NCBI GenBank assembly: GCA_964443025.1
Contig: CAYUEL010000001.1
Span: forward strand, 14,762 to 78,761
DNA length: 64,000 nt
Source of the DNA: JAJFKJ01 sp964443025
Lineage (GTDB): Bacteria; Pseudomonadota; Gammaproteobacteria; JABCZS01
Direction of reading: 5' to 3'
In this document: piece by piece, positions 26,186 through 34,154 of the stretch
Layout of the letters: every line of letters starts with the position of its first letter
Position numbering within the stretch: the stretch's first letter is position 1
Translations under genes and position numbers: made by a program
Notes under the pieces: generated by a model
The model's input: only the letters and a program-made list of their open reading frames with translations
Told to the model about the DNA's origin: nothing
Databases searched by the model: none

Positions 26186-27767
26186 AACGTGTCTCCTCTA
26201 TGGGTGCATGATTTACAATTTGTAAAGCATGGATTAATGTTGAACGCGTTTCCATAGGAGTGATAATACCATCATCCCAAAGTCTGGCGCTTGCATAATA
26301 ACTACTTCCTTCGTGCTGATACTTTGCAATCATCGCAGCTTCGAATTTATCTTTTTCCTCTTGCGGCCAATCAATACCTGACTTCTTCATCTTAGCCGCT
26401 TTAACCGTTGTAAGTACTTGCGCAGCTTGTGGCCCGCCCATCACACTGATCTTTGCATTAGGCCATGACCACAAAAAGCGAGGATCATAAGCCCTACCAC
26501 ACATGCCATAATTACCTGCACCAAAACTCCCACCGATGATGATCGTCAGTTTAGGAACTCTTGCTGTTGCAACCGCATGTACCATCTTGGCGCCATCTTT
26601 AGCAATACCACCGGCTTCTGCTTGACGACCCACCATAAAACCCGCAATGTTTTGTAAGAACAATAAAGGTATTTTACGTTGTGCACAGATCTCAATAAAA
26701 TGCGTTGCTTTTAAAGCCGATTCGGAAAATAAAATACCATTATTGGCTAATATACCAATCGGATATCCTCCGATTTCTGAAAAACAACAAACCAAGGTTT
26801 TCGCATATTCTTGCTTAAACTCTTGAAATTGTGATGCATCGGTAATACGACAAACCACTTCACGTGCATCAAAAGGAATGCGAATGTCACTGGGTGCAAT
26901 ACCATTTAATTCTTCAGCCGGATATATCGGCGGCATGTATTTTCGCTTGGTTTGATCTTTCGATAAATTTAAATGCGTGACAATACTTCGCGCTATTTTG
27001 AGTGCTTCACGATCATTCTCAGCAATGTAATCTCCCACGCCTGATTTACGGCAATGTAAATCAGCACCACCTAATTCTTCATCGGTGGTGATTTCTCCCG
27101 TGGCTGCTTTTACCAAAGGTGGTCCGGCTAAAAATATTGTCGCTTGATTTTGCACCATCACAACTTCATCGCTCATCGCAGGAACATATGCACCACCTGC
27201 GGTACAAGACCCCATCACCACAGCAATTTGTGGAATTCCACGCGCTGACATATGCGCTTGATTATAAAAAATACGTCCGAAGTGTTCACGATCAGCAAAT
27301 ACTTCTGCTTGATGAGGCAAATTTGCACCACCAGAATCAACGAGATAAATACAAGGTAAACGATTTTCCAATGCAATGTGTTGCGCGCGTAAATGTTTTT
27401 TAACCGTCAGCGGATAATAAGTGCCGCCTTTAACCGTAGCATCATTCGCAATGATCATGCAAAAGTGACCTTCGATGGTTCCAATACCTGCGATAACGCC
27501 TGCAGCAGGAACAGATTCATCATACACTTCATAGGCTGCAAAAGGTGATACTTCCAAGAATGGCGTATCTTTATCCAACAATTTTCTAATGCGTTCGCGT
27601 GCGGTTAATTTCCCTCGGCTTTTATGCTTAGCAGTGGCATCGATGCCACCACCTTGATGAATGGTATGAAGCTTTTTTTGCAATTCATGAAGCAACGCTT
27701 CCATGTTTTTCATATTTTCTTGATATGTTTTATGGGTAAGGTCAAGCTTCGATAGATACGCGGGCAT
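26166..27767 (-). CDS. liuB: Methylcrotonyl-CoA carboxylase carboxyltransferase (beta) subunit
   Basis: This subunit moves carboxyl from biotin to 3-methylcrotonyl-CoA. The 533-residue product has the two crotonase-like halves of the biotin-dependent carboxyltransferase family: GGIDATAKHKSRGKLTARER at the N-terminus, YLVDSGGANLPHQAEVF, GSCTAGGAYVPAMSDE, and PLLFLQNIAGFMVGRQAEAGGIAKDGAKMV in the second half, typical of methylcrotonyl- over propionyl-CoA carboxylase. The ATG at 27767 has AGAGGG upstream and lies 2 bp after the thiolase stop. The biotin-carboxylase/biotin-carrier alpha subunit, usually a neighbour, is absent. Confidence 0.93.
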   Translation of the reverse strand: MPAYLSKLDLTHKTYQENMKNMEALLHELQKKLHTIHQGGGIDATAKHKSRGKLTARERIRKLLDKDTPFLEVSPFAAYEVYDESVPAAGVIAGIGTIEGHFCMIIANDATVKGGTYYPLTVKKHLRAQHIALENRLPCIYLVDSGGANLPHQAEVFADREHFGRIFYNQAHMSARGIPQIAVVMGSCTAGGAYVPAMSDEVVMVQNQATIFLAGPPLVKAATGEITTDEELGGADLHCRKSGVGDYIAENDREALKIARSIVTHLNLSKDQTKRKYMPPIYPAEELNGIAPSDIRIPFDAREVVCRITDASQFQEFKQEYAKTLVCCFSEIGGYPIGILANNGILFSESALKATHFIEICAQRKIPLLFLQNIAGFMVGRQAEAGGIAKDGAKMVHAVATARVPKLTIIIGGSFGAGNYGMCGRAYDPRFLWSWPNAKISVMGGPQAAQVLTTVKAAKMKKSGIDWPQEEKDKFEAAMIAKYQHEGSSYYASARLWDDGIITPMETRSTLIHALQIVNHAPIEETRFGVFRM

Positions 27768-27769
27768 AA

Positions 27770-28924
27770 TCAAACCCTCTCAATCGCAACGGCGACGGCT
27801 TCGCCGCCTCCCAAACATAATGACGCTATTCCCCGTTTTTTATCGTTATGTTGCAACGCGTATAACAGTGTGGTTAAAATGCGAGCACCTGTTGCGCCAA
27901 TCGGATGTCCCAGCGCGCAACCCCCACCATAAATATTCATTTTATCAGCAGGGATATTTAAATCCTGCATGGTTGCCATGGTGACACATGCAAAGGCTTC
28001 ATTCACTTCAAATAGATCAACGTCATTTACTTGCCAATTTAATTTTTTCAATAAACCTTGAATGGCTTTTGCAGGTGCTGTTGTAAACCATGCAGGCTCT
28101 TGCGCAAATACATGATGACTGATTATTGTTGCCAATGGTTTAATCGTTAAATCTTTCGCAGTAGATTCCGACATGATTAACAAACTAGCCGCACCATCCG
28201 CGATACTGCTGCTATTCGCCGCGGTAACCGTTCCGCCTTGTTTAAAAGCCGGTTTGAGCTTGGGTATTTTTTCTGGATTGAGTCGCATGGGCACTTCATC
28301 TTCATAAACATCATTGACTGATACAATCTCATCTTTGAATTTGCCTGATGTCACCGCATCTTGCGCACGTTGCAGCGATAATGTTGCATAAGCATCTTGT
28401 TGTTCACGTGTAAAACCGTATTTTTCGGATGTTGCTTCAGCATATTCGCCCATGTGTCGATGTTCGTACGGATCTTGCAAACCATCGTAAACCATATGAT
28501 CATACAATTCGCCATGACCCAACCGATAACCGCTACGCGCTTTTAATAATAAATATGGCGCACGTGACATGTTTTCCATACCACCAGCCACCACAATACG
28601 ATGACGTCCCGCACGAATAAAATCATGCGCCATGATCACCGCTTCTAATGCAGATCCACACACTTTGTTGATGGTGGTACAAGGTGTTGCAGGATTCAAT
28701 CCTGCTTTCATCGCTGCTTGGCGTGCGGGTGCTTGTCCCAAACCTGCTGATAATACATTCCCCATGATTACCGCATCAATCGCTGATACGTTAATACCTG
28801 ACTGCGCAACAACCCCTTGTATTGCTGCAGCACCTAATTCTGTCGCAGGTGTATTATTAAAAACACCTTGCATCGCACCCATCGGTGTTCTTTTAGCAGC
28901 CGCGATAATAATTGATTGTTGCAT
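27770..28924 (-). CDS. Acetyl-CoA C-acetyltransferase (thiolase)
   Basis: A thiolase of 384 residues, splitting acetoacetyl-CoA with CoA into two acetyl-CoA (or the reverse). The acyl-binding Cys is at residue 89 (NKVCGSALEAV). The C-terminal part has NEAFACVTMA, GGGCALGHPIGATGARI and the second Cys in CLGGGEAVAVAIE. Its stop lies 2 bp before the carboxyltransferase ATG, and its start overlaps the stop of isovaleryl-CoA dehydrogenase by one base. Together with acetoacetyl-CoA synthetase it would complete use of the ketone body made by HMG-CoA lyase. Confidence 0.93.
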   Translation of the reverse strand: MQQSIIIAAAKRTPMGAMQGVFNNTPATELGAAAIQGVVAQSGINVSAIDAVIMGNVLSAGLGQAPARQAAMKAGLNPATPCTTINKVCGSALEAVIMAHDFIRAGRHRIVVAGGMENMSRAPYLLLKARSGYRLGHGELYDHMVYDGLQDPYEHRHMGEYAEATSEKYGFTREQQDAYATLSLQRAQDAVTSGKFKDEIVSVNDVYEDEVPMRLNPEKIPKLKPAFKQGGTVTAANSSSIADGAASLLIMSESTAKDLTIKPLATIISHHVFAQEPAWFTTAPAKAIQGLLKKLNWQVNDVDLFEVNEAFACVTMATMQDLNIPADKMNIYGGGCALGHPIGATGARILTTLLYALQHNDKKRGIASLCLGGGEAVAVAIERV

Positions 28925-30075
28925 TATTTTGTCTCGTTAAATATTTCACGCCCAATGAGCATGCGACGAATTTCTGATGTACCTGCACCAATTTCATACA
29001 ATTTAGCATCGCGGAAAAGACGTCCTGTCGGATATTCATTGATGTAACCATTGCCGCCCAAACATTGAATGGCTTCGCTCGCTGCCCATGTGGCATTTTC
29101 AGCGCAATATAAAATAACGCTCGCAGCATCTTTGCGCGTGGCTTTTCCTATATCTGCTAATTTTGCAATAGCATATAAATAATGACGACTTGCATTTGTA
29201 CGTGTATAAAGATCAGCCATTTTTCCTTGCATGAGTTCAAATTCCCCAATGGCTTTGCCAAATTGTTTACGTTCATGAACGTAGGGTATAACAACATCTA
29301 AACAGGCTTGCATAATACCAACCGGTCCCGCCGCCAATACCAATCGCTCGTAATCAAGTCCGCTCATGAGCACTTTCATGCCTGCACCGACTTCACCAAG
29401 CACGTTCTCCACAGGTACCTTGCAATCTTGAAACACAAGCTCACAAGTATCCGAACCGCGCATGCCTAATTTATCGAGTTTTTGTGCGGTACTAAAACCA
29501 GAAAATTTCTTTTCAATGATAAATGCTGTAATAGAACGGTTATTAAAAGGTTCTGTTTTACCATACACAACCAATGTATCTGCTTCAGGCCCATTGGTAA
29601 TCCACATCTTATTACCATTTAAAATGTAATAATCACCGTGTTTTTCAGCTTTTAATTGCATTGCTGCAACATCAGAACCCGCTGCTACTTCGCTCATCGC
29701 AAGCGCACCCACATGTTCGCCACTGATTAACTTCGGTAAATATTTTTCTTTTTGTGCATCATTACCATTCAAAACAATTTGATTGATACATAAATTACTG
29801 TGTGCGCCATAACTTAATCCCACGGATGCACTGGCACGCGATATTTCTTCCATGGCAATCACGTGAGCCAAGTAACCCATGTTCGCGCCACCGTATTGTT
29901 CGGGCGCAGTAATACCTAAGAGGCCCAACTTACCCATTTCGGGCCACAAGTCACGGGGAAATTTGTTAGTAGAATCGATTTCATGCGCACGAGGAGCGAT
30001 CATGGCCTGTGCAAACGCATATACCGATTGTTGCAATAACTGCGAAGTTTCATCCATGAAAGCAAGGTGTGTCAT
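28924..30075 (-). CDS. liuA: Isovaleryl-CoA dehydrogenase
   Basis: This acyl-CoA dehydrogenase oxidises isovaleryl-CoA to 3-methylcrotonyl-CoA and passes electrons to ETF. The 383-residue product has the acyl-CoA dehydrogenase fold (MSEVAAGSDV, WITNGPEADTLVVY). The catalytic base is Glu243 in SGLDYERLVLAAG, the position used by isovaleryl-CoA dehydrogenases. At the place where medium-chain enzymes carry the base, it has Gly (YEIGAGTSEIRR), supporting substrate assignment. The ATG has AGGAG five bases upstream. It opens the leucine sub-operon, 40 bp after cutA. Confidence 0.94.
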   Translation of the reverse strand: MTHLAFMDETSQLLQQSVYAFAQAMIAPRAHEIDSTNKFPRDLWPEMGKLGLLGITAPEQYGGANMGYLAHVIAMEEISRASASVGLSYGAHSNLCINQIVLNGNDAQKEKYLPKLISGEHVGALAMSEVAAGSDVAAMQLKAEKHGDYYILNGNKMWITNGPEADTLVVYGKTEPFNNRSITAFIIEKKFSGFSTAQKLDKLGMRGSDTCELVFQDCKVPVENVLGEVGAGMKVLMSGLDYERLVLAAGPVGIMQACLDVVIPYVHERKQFGKAIGEFELMQGKMADLYTRTNASRHYLYAIAKLADIGKATRKDAASVILYCAENATWAASEAIQCLGGNGYINEYPTGRLFRDAKLYEIGAGTSEIRRMLIGREIFNETK

Positions 30076-30115
30076 CTAAACTCCTGAATCCGGCCATTAT
30101 ACCCGTTTTTCGGTT

Positions 30116-30436
30116 TTATTTCGAGGATATTCCCTTAACCCATGCATGAAATTCATCGGTCGTATGAACATCCGCCACTAATACCGCCGGTACCTCATAA
30201 GGATGATGTTTGATCAACCAAGTTTTCAATGCTTCCATTTTTTCTTGCGATGTTTTGAATAACAAAATCACTTCTTGATTTTTCTCAAGCTTCCCTTGCC
30301 ATTGGTAAATGGATGTCATGCTCGGAATGATATTGACACACGCTGCCAGTTGTTCATTGACTGCAAGTTCTGCTAATGATTCAGCTGTTTCTAATGAATC
30401 AATGGTCGTGTAAAGAATGGAAAGTGTTTTGGTCAC
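30116..30436 (-). CDS. cutA: CutA-family protein
   Basis: A 106-residue protein of the CutA family, small trimeric cytoplasmic proteins once linked to divalent-metal tolerance; their true role is uncertain. Motifs: LYTTIDSLETAESLAELAV, AACVNIIPSMTSIYQWQGK, EVILLFKTSQE, HPYEVPAV. Its ATG overlaps the stop of the GFA-family gene by 4 bp, so it is translated as part of the etfA-gfa-cutA run. Confidence 0.93.
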   Translation of the reverse strand: MTKTLSILYTTIDSLETAESLAELAVNEQLAACVNIIPSMTSIYQWQGKLEKNQEVILLFKTSQEKMEALKTWLIKHHPYEVPAVLVADVHTTDEFHAWVKGISSK

Positions 30437-30846
30437 CGTTCCGGGCTCCGATTAAACTTCTTCGTTTTAGGATCTAAACAATCCCAATGATAAGCGTCTT
30501 CTACCCAAATGTCGGTATCGGGTTGATAATCTTTTGGATTGTCGACGGTGGCGCCGGATACGGTTCTTAATCCGCCTAAAACTTCCGGCTGTCCAAATAT
30601 GTAAGTACCACAAGTGGGGCAAAATGAACGATTCACGTTGTTACCACTCGCACCCTTCACAGTATACGTCGTGCATTTTCCTTCTGCTTTTAACGTGTCT
30701 GGTTTAACTAACATGTAAGGAAAATAAGCAGAACCTGTCGCCAGTTTACAATCACGGCAATGGCATTTACCCATCGCAATGGGTTCCTCCGTAATTTCAT
30801 AACGAACCGCTCCACAAAAACATCCACCTTTGATTGATTTAGTCAT
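30433..30846 (-). CDS. GFA-family zinc protein
   Basis: A 137-residue protein of the GFA (glutathione-dependent formaldehyde-activating, CENP-V) fold. Zinc ligands are visible as GGCFCGAVRY, KCHCRDC and FCPTCGTYIF. Members bind small thiol adducts, but most, like this one, have no proven substrate. It overlaps etfA and cutA by 4 bp each. Confidence 0.9.
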   Translation of the reverse strand: MTKSIKGGCFCGAVRYEITEEPIAMGKCHCRDCKLATGSAYFPYMLVKPDTLKAEGKCTTYTVKGASGNNVNRSFCPTCGTYIFGQPEVLGGLRTVSGATVDNPKDYQPDTDIWVEDAYHWDCLDPKTKKFNRSPER

Positions 30847-31775
30847 AATTTTTCCTCCAGCTCCGGTAATACCTTAAATAGATCGCCCACTAACCCGTAA
30901 TCGGCCACTTGAAAAATGGGCGCATCAGGATCTTTGTTAATAGCCACGATGATTTTAGAATCTTTCATGCCCGCCAGATGTTGAATCGCACCACTAATAC
31001 CCACGGCAATGTATAACTTAGGAGCGACAATCTTACCTGTTTGACCCACTTGATAATCATTCGGTACAAAACCTGCGTCAACGGCCGCACGGCTTGCACC
31101 CACTGCAGCATGAAGTTTATCTGCAATACGTTCCAGCATGGCAAAATTTTCTTTGCTTTGCAAACCACGACCACCGGAAATCACAATATCTGCCGTTGTT
31201 AAATCGGGACGAATCGATTGATGCGCTTCTAATTTAATAAATTCAGATAATTTTAAATCTTCAATGGTGTTAATGATAGTAATAGGCGCAGCACTTTGCT
31301 CTGAAATATCCGATTCAAATGCCGTGGCTCTAATCGTCAATAACATATTGTTAACATTCACTTTAACTTTAATAAAAGCATTACCTGCATAAATAGGTCT
31401 TGAGAATGTATGATCATCATGAATTTCCGTCACATCAGAAATCATCGGCCAATCTAACAGCCCGCTCACACGGGGTAAAATATTTTTACCGAATGTATTC
31501 GCTGGCGCGAGAACATGAGTGTAATCATTCGCTAGCGCTGCTATTAATGCAGCAATATTTTCTGCTAATACATGTTTATACGCAACGTTATCGGCACATA
31601 ATACTTGTTTAACACCTGCAATCTTCGCTGCTTGTTCAGCAACACTCTTACAATTTTCACCCGCAATTAATACGGTAATGTTATCGCTGAGCTTCTTTGC
31701 AGCACTGATACAATTAAATACGGAAGGATTTAACTCCTGACTATTATATTGCGCTAACAAAAATATTTTGTTCAT
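30843..31775 (-). CDS. etfA: Electron transfer flavoprotein alpha subunit
   Basis: ETF alpha carries the FAD that accepts electrons from acyl-CoA dehydrogenases such as the isovaleryl-CoA dehydrogenase encoded nearby. The 310-residue product has the FAD-binding C-terminal domain: ADIVISGGRGLQSKENF, GASRAAVDAGFVPNDYQVGQTGKIVAPKLYIAVGISGAIQHLAGM and NKDPDAPIFQVADYGLVGD. The ATG has AGGA seven bases upstream and follows the ATPase gene by only 4 bp; the partner etfB lies on the far side of that ATPase gene. Confidence 0.95.
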   Translation of the reverse strand: MNKIFLLAQYNSQELNPSVFNCISAAKKLSDNITVLIAGENCKSVAEQAAKIAGVKQVLCADNVAYKHVLAENIAALIAALANDYTHVLAPANTFGKNILPRVSGLLDWPMISDVTEIHDDHTFSRPIYAGNAFIKVKVNVNNMLLTIRATAFESDISEQSAAPITIINTIEDLKLSEFIKLEAHQSIRPDLTTADIVISGGRGLQSKENFAMLERIADKLHAAVGASRAAVDAGFVPNDYQVGQTGKIVAPKLYIAVGISGAIQHLAGMKDSKIIVAINKDPDAPIFQVADYGLVGDLFKVLPELEEKL

Positions 31776-31779
31776 GCAT

Positions 31780-33237
31780 TTATCCTAATGATTCAGCCTT
31801 AAACAGGTCTTCCAATGTAATGATTTGATCGAAATACCATCTATTTATTAATTCTTCTGTAGCCCCCGATGCAGTAACAAGGATTTTATGTACCGTTTTT
31901 TGTTTCAACGCTGGAAAGCAGGCTAATTTACGTTCAAATTCCTCTATCACACTGCTGGTAACCTTCGCTTCTGTATATTTGATTTCACACACCGTCATCA
32001 CTTTATCTGCCCTATCAAAGACTAAATCAATTTGAAAACCAGGTACTTCCTTTTCCACTGAGCGATTAAAATAAACTCCTGACTTATACTGCACTGCAGA
32101 AAACCCCAGTATTTTTGCAATGAGACTACTGCGCTTACGGCAAAATCGCTCAAACGCGTATCCTAGCCACGTGATATAACTTGCCTGGTTAACACCGGAT
32201 GTTGGGCTATCAATAAATTCAGCGTTTTTAATGGCTTTTAATTTTGGTTTGATAAAATGAAAATAAAATTGCAAATAATGATCCGCAATGCAATAACGTA
32301 TTAAATAGCTATCATCGCTCATATTATAGGGTGTATAACTCTCTATAAAACCACATAATTCTAAGTCTTTTAAGAGTTTTGTTAAACTGCCTCCTGTTTC
32401 CACTTCAAGAAAGGCAGCAATTTCCTTTCGGGTTGCAAAGCGTTTTTTACTTAAAAACTGAATAACCTTCTTATAGTATGGATTAGTTGCCATACTGCTT
32501 GTAAATATTTTTTCACACTCTTGAACGAAAAAACCATTCTTAACAAAAGCATTTTTACATATGCTTAAAAATGTTGAGGAATCTTTATCCGCCCATTTTA
32601 AATATTCTGGGACACCACCAATGGTTAAGTATGCGTTCATTGTTTCTTTTATAGATCTTTCTCCCAAAAATTGCTGAGTCTCTCGAATATTAAACTCCTG
32701 CAGAGACAACTCATATTGACTTCGATTATAAAGAGATTTCGAGTGAATGACGTTGTTAATCATAAAAGAAGGTGAGGATCCACACAATACTAAAATGAGT
32801 TGATCATTTTTTCTAAAAAAGTTATCCCAAACATATTTTAATTCTGCAATGAATTCTGTCTTATAATTTGCCAACCATTGCACTTCTTCAAAATACAACA
32901 CACAGGGCCCTTCCTTTACGGACTCATAAAGCAGTTGAAAAACGTCTGTCCAATTCTCTAATTGCAAATGTCGTAACAATGGCTCTTGCCGATACCCAGC
33001 AAGCTGCTCAATCACTTGTTTTATTTGACGCCCTTTAGGTTCGCCCTCTATCCCTTCAAATTTAAGCATATGATGAGAACCATAAGCATATTCCAATAAC
33101 GTTGTTTTCCCTATCCTTCTTCGGCCATAAATAACAACGATTGTTGCCTCTTGCTCCTGGGTAATACTCTGCAAGACCTGCAATTCTTTCTTGCGGCCAA
33201 TGAATTTTTTCGGGATTTTGGGTACGAGGTATTCCAT
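31780..33237 (-). CDS. AAA ATPase with DUF234-like nuclease-fold C-terminus (copy 2)
   Basis: The product has 485 residues and is a paralogue of the gene at 6055-7515. Walker A GRRRIGKT is at 38-45; the Walker B region reads VLYFEEVQWL, with Glu where Asp is usual. A winged-helix-like middle part (KKRFATRKEIAAFLEVETGGSLTKLL) is followed by a C-terminal part with QIDLVF and EIK (Glu near residue 418, the same position as in copy 1), the pattern of a PD-(D/E)XK fold. It sits between etfB and etfA, in the same direction, 4 bp before etfA. Its upstream region carries four alternating motifs unlike those of copy 1. Function unknown. Confidence 0.82.
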   Translation of the reverse strand: MEYLVPKIPKKFIGRKKELQVLQSITQEQEATIVVIYGRRRIGKTTLLEYAYGSHHMLKFEGIEGEPKGRQIKQVIEQLAGYRQEPLLRHLQLENWTDVFQLLYESVKEGPCVLYFEEVQWLANYKTEFIAELKYVWDNFFRKNDQLILVLCGSSPSFMINNVIHSKSLYNRSQYELSLQEFNIRETQQFLGERSIKETMNAYLTIGGVPEYLKWADKDSSTFLSICKNAFVKNGFFVQECEKIFTSSMATNPYYKKVIQFLSKKRFATRKEIAAFLEVETGGSLTKLLKDLELCGFIESYTPYNMSDDSYLIRYCIADHYLQFYFHFIKPKLKAIKNAEFIDSPTSGVNQASYITWLGYAFERFCRKRSSLIAKILGFSAVQYKSGVYFNRSVEKEVPGFQIDLVFDRADKVMTVCEIKYTEAKVTSSVIEEFERKLACFPALKQKTVHKILVTASGATEELINRWYFDQIITLEDLFKAESLG

Positions 33238-33251
33238 CGCTCTACTCTGTC

Positions 33252-33341
33252 GAGCCAGATACTGTGAATAATATTCATATCTGGCTCAAAAGTCAAATAA
33301 AATTTGAGCCAGATATGGGTAAAAACATACCTATCTGGCTT
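33252..33341 (-). promoter_or_regulatory. Four-copy alternating motif array upstream of ATPase copy 2
   Basis: The 10-base motif GAGCCAGATA occurs at 33252-33261 and 33306-33315, and its complement TATCTGGCTC at 33278-33287 and, with one change, 33332-33341. Start-to-start spacing is 26, 28 and 26 bp, with alternating orientation, so the copies form two inverted pairs with 16-bp spacers. The nearest copy begins 15 bp before the ATG. The layout matches the array of copy 1 although the motif is unrelated. Probably an operator for the ATPase gene and, by read-through, for etfA. Confidence 0.72.
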
Positions 33342-33368
33342 GATAAAAATACAACCCGTTGATTATAC

Positions 33369-34115
33369 TCAACTTTTTAAAACAGGCTCGAGCTTCTTGA
33401 GCAACTCATCCACCGACGCAACCATTTCGCCTTTTTGACGGGGTTTAGGTGGTATTGTTTCCAACAAGCTAATATGTGACAACACATTTACATCCAAATC
33501 TTTCAACGCGATGATCTCAATCACTTTCGATTTTGCTTTCATGATATCCGGTAACTTTGCATAACGAGGTTCATTTAAGCGCAAATCCGTTGTGACAACC
33601 GCAGGTAATGTTAACTTTAATGTTTCCAATCCGTCATCCACTTCTCGCACAACCATCGCTGTTTTATCTTCAATATTTAACTGAGAAATAAAACACCCCT
33701 GCGCCCAACCTAGTTTTGCTGCAAGTATTTGACCCGTTTGATTGTTATCATCATCGATCGCTTGTTTACCTAGGATGATCAATTGTGCATTCACTTTTTG
33801 TGCAACTGTTTTTAAAATAGTTGCGATACTGAGCGGTTCTAATGATGCATCAGTTTCTATCAAAATAGCCTGATCAACACCTAATGCGTAAGCTTGTCGT
33901 AAGATATCTTGACAGATTTTTGTCCCAATTGTCACAGCAATTAACTTCGATGCAACACCCTTTTCTTTAAGACGAATCGCTTCTTCAAGCGCAATTTCAT
34001 CAAACGGATTAATCGACATTTTAACGTTTTCGGTCACAACACCGGAATGGTCTGGTTTTACACGCACGGGAACGTTGTAATCAATCACACGCTTGATGGG
34101 AATCAGAATATTCAT
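33369..34115 (-). CDS. etfB: Electron transfer flavoprotein beta subunit
   Basis: ETF beta is the AMP-binding subunit of the flavoprotein that links acyl-CoA dehydrogenases to ETF-ubiquinone oxidoreductase. The 248-residue product has MNILIPIKRVIDYNVPVRVK, the hallmark ENVKMSINPFDEIALEEA, and the beta-subunit signature VREVDDGLETLKLTLPAVVTTDLRLNEPRYAKLPDIMKAK. It begins 39 bp from the divergent ETF-QO gene, so the two promoters must overlap or lie inside the coding starts. etfA is separated from it by the inserted ATPase gene. Confidence 0.95.
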   Translation of the reverse strand: MNILIPIKRVIDYNVPVRVKPDHSGVVTENVKMSINPFDEIALEEAIRLKEKGVASKLIAVTIGTKICQDILRQAYALGVDQAILIETDASLEPLSIATILKTVAQKVNAQLIILGKQAIDDDNNQTGQILAAKLGWAQGCFISQLNIEDKTAMVVREVDDGLETLKLTLPAVVTTDLRLNEPRYAKLPDIMKAKSKVIEIIALKDLDVNVLSHISLLETIPPKPRQKGEMVASVDELLKKLEPVLKS

Positions 34116-34154
34116 GTATTGCTCTTCACCTCATATATCGGTATGCTACTCAAC

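Noticed and set aside
33252..33341. Possible CRISPR array or integron attC-like sites
   Set aside because: The 10-bp units alternate in orientation, spacers are 16-18 bp, and no integrase or cas gene is present.
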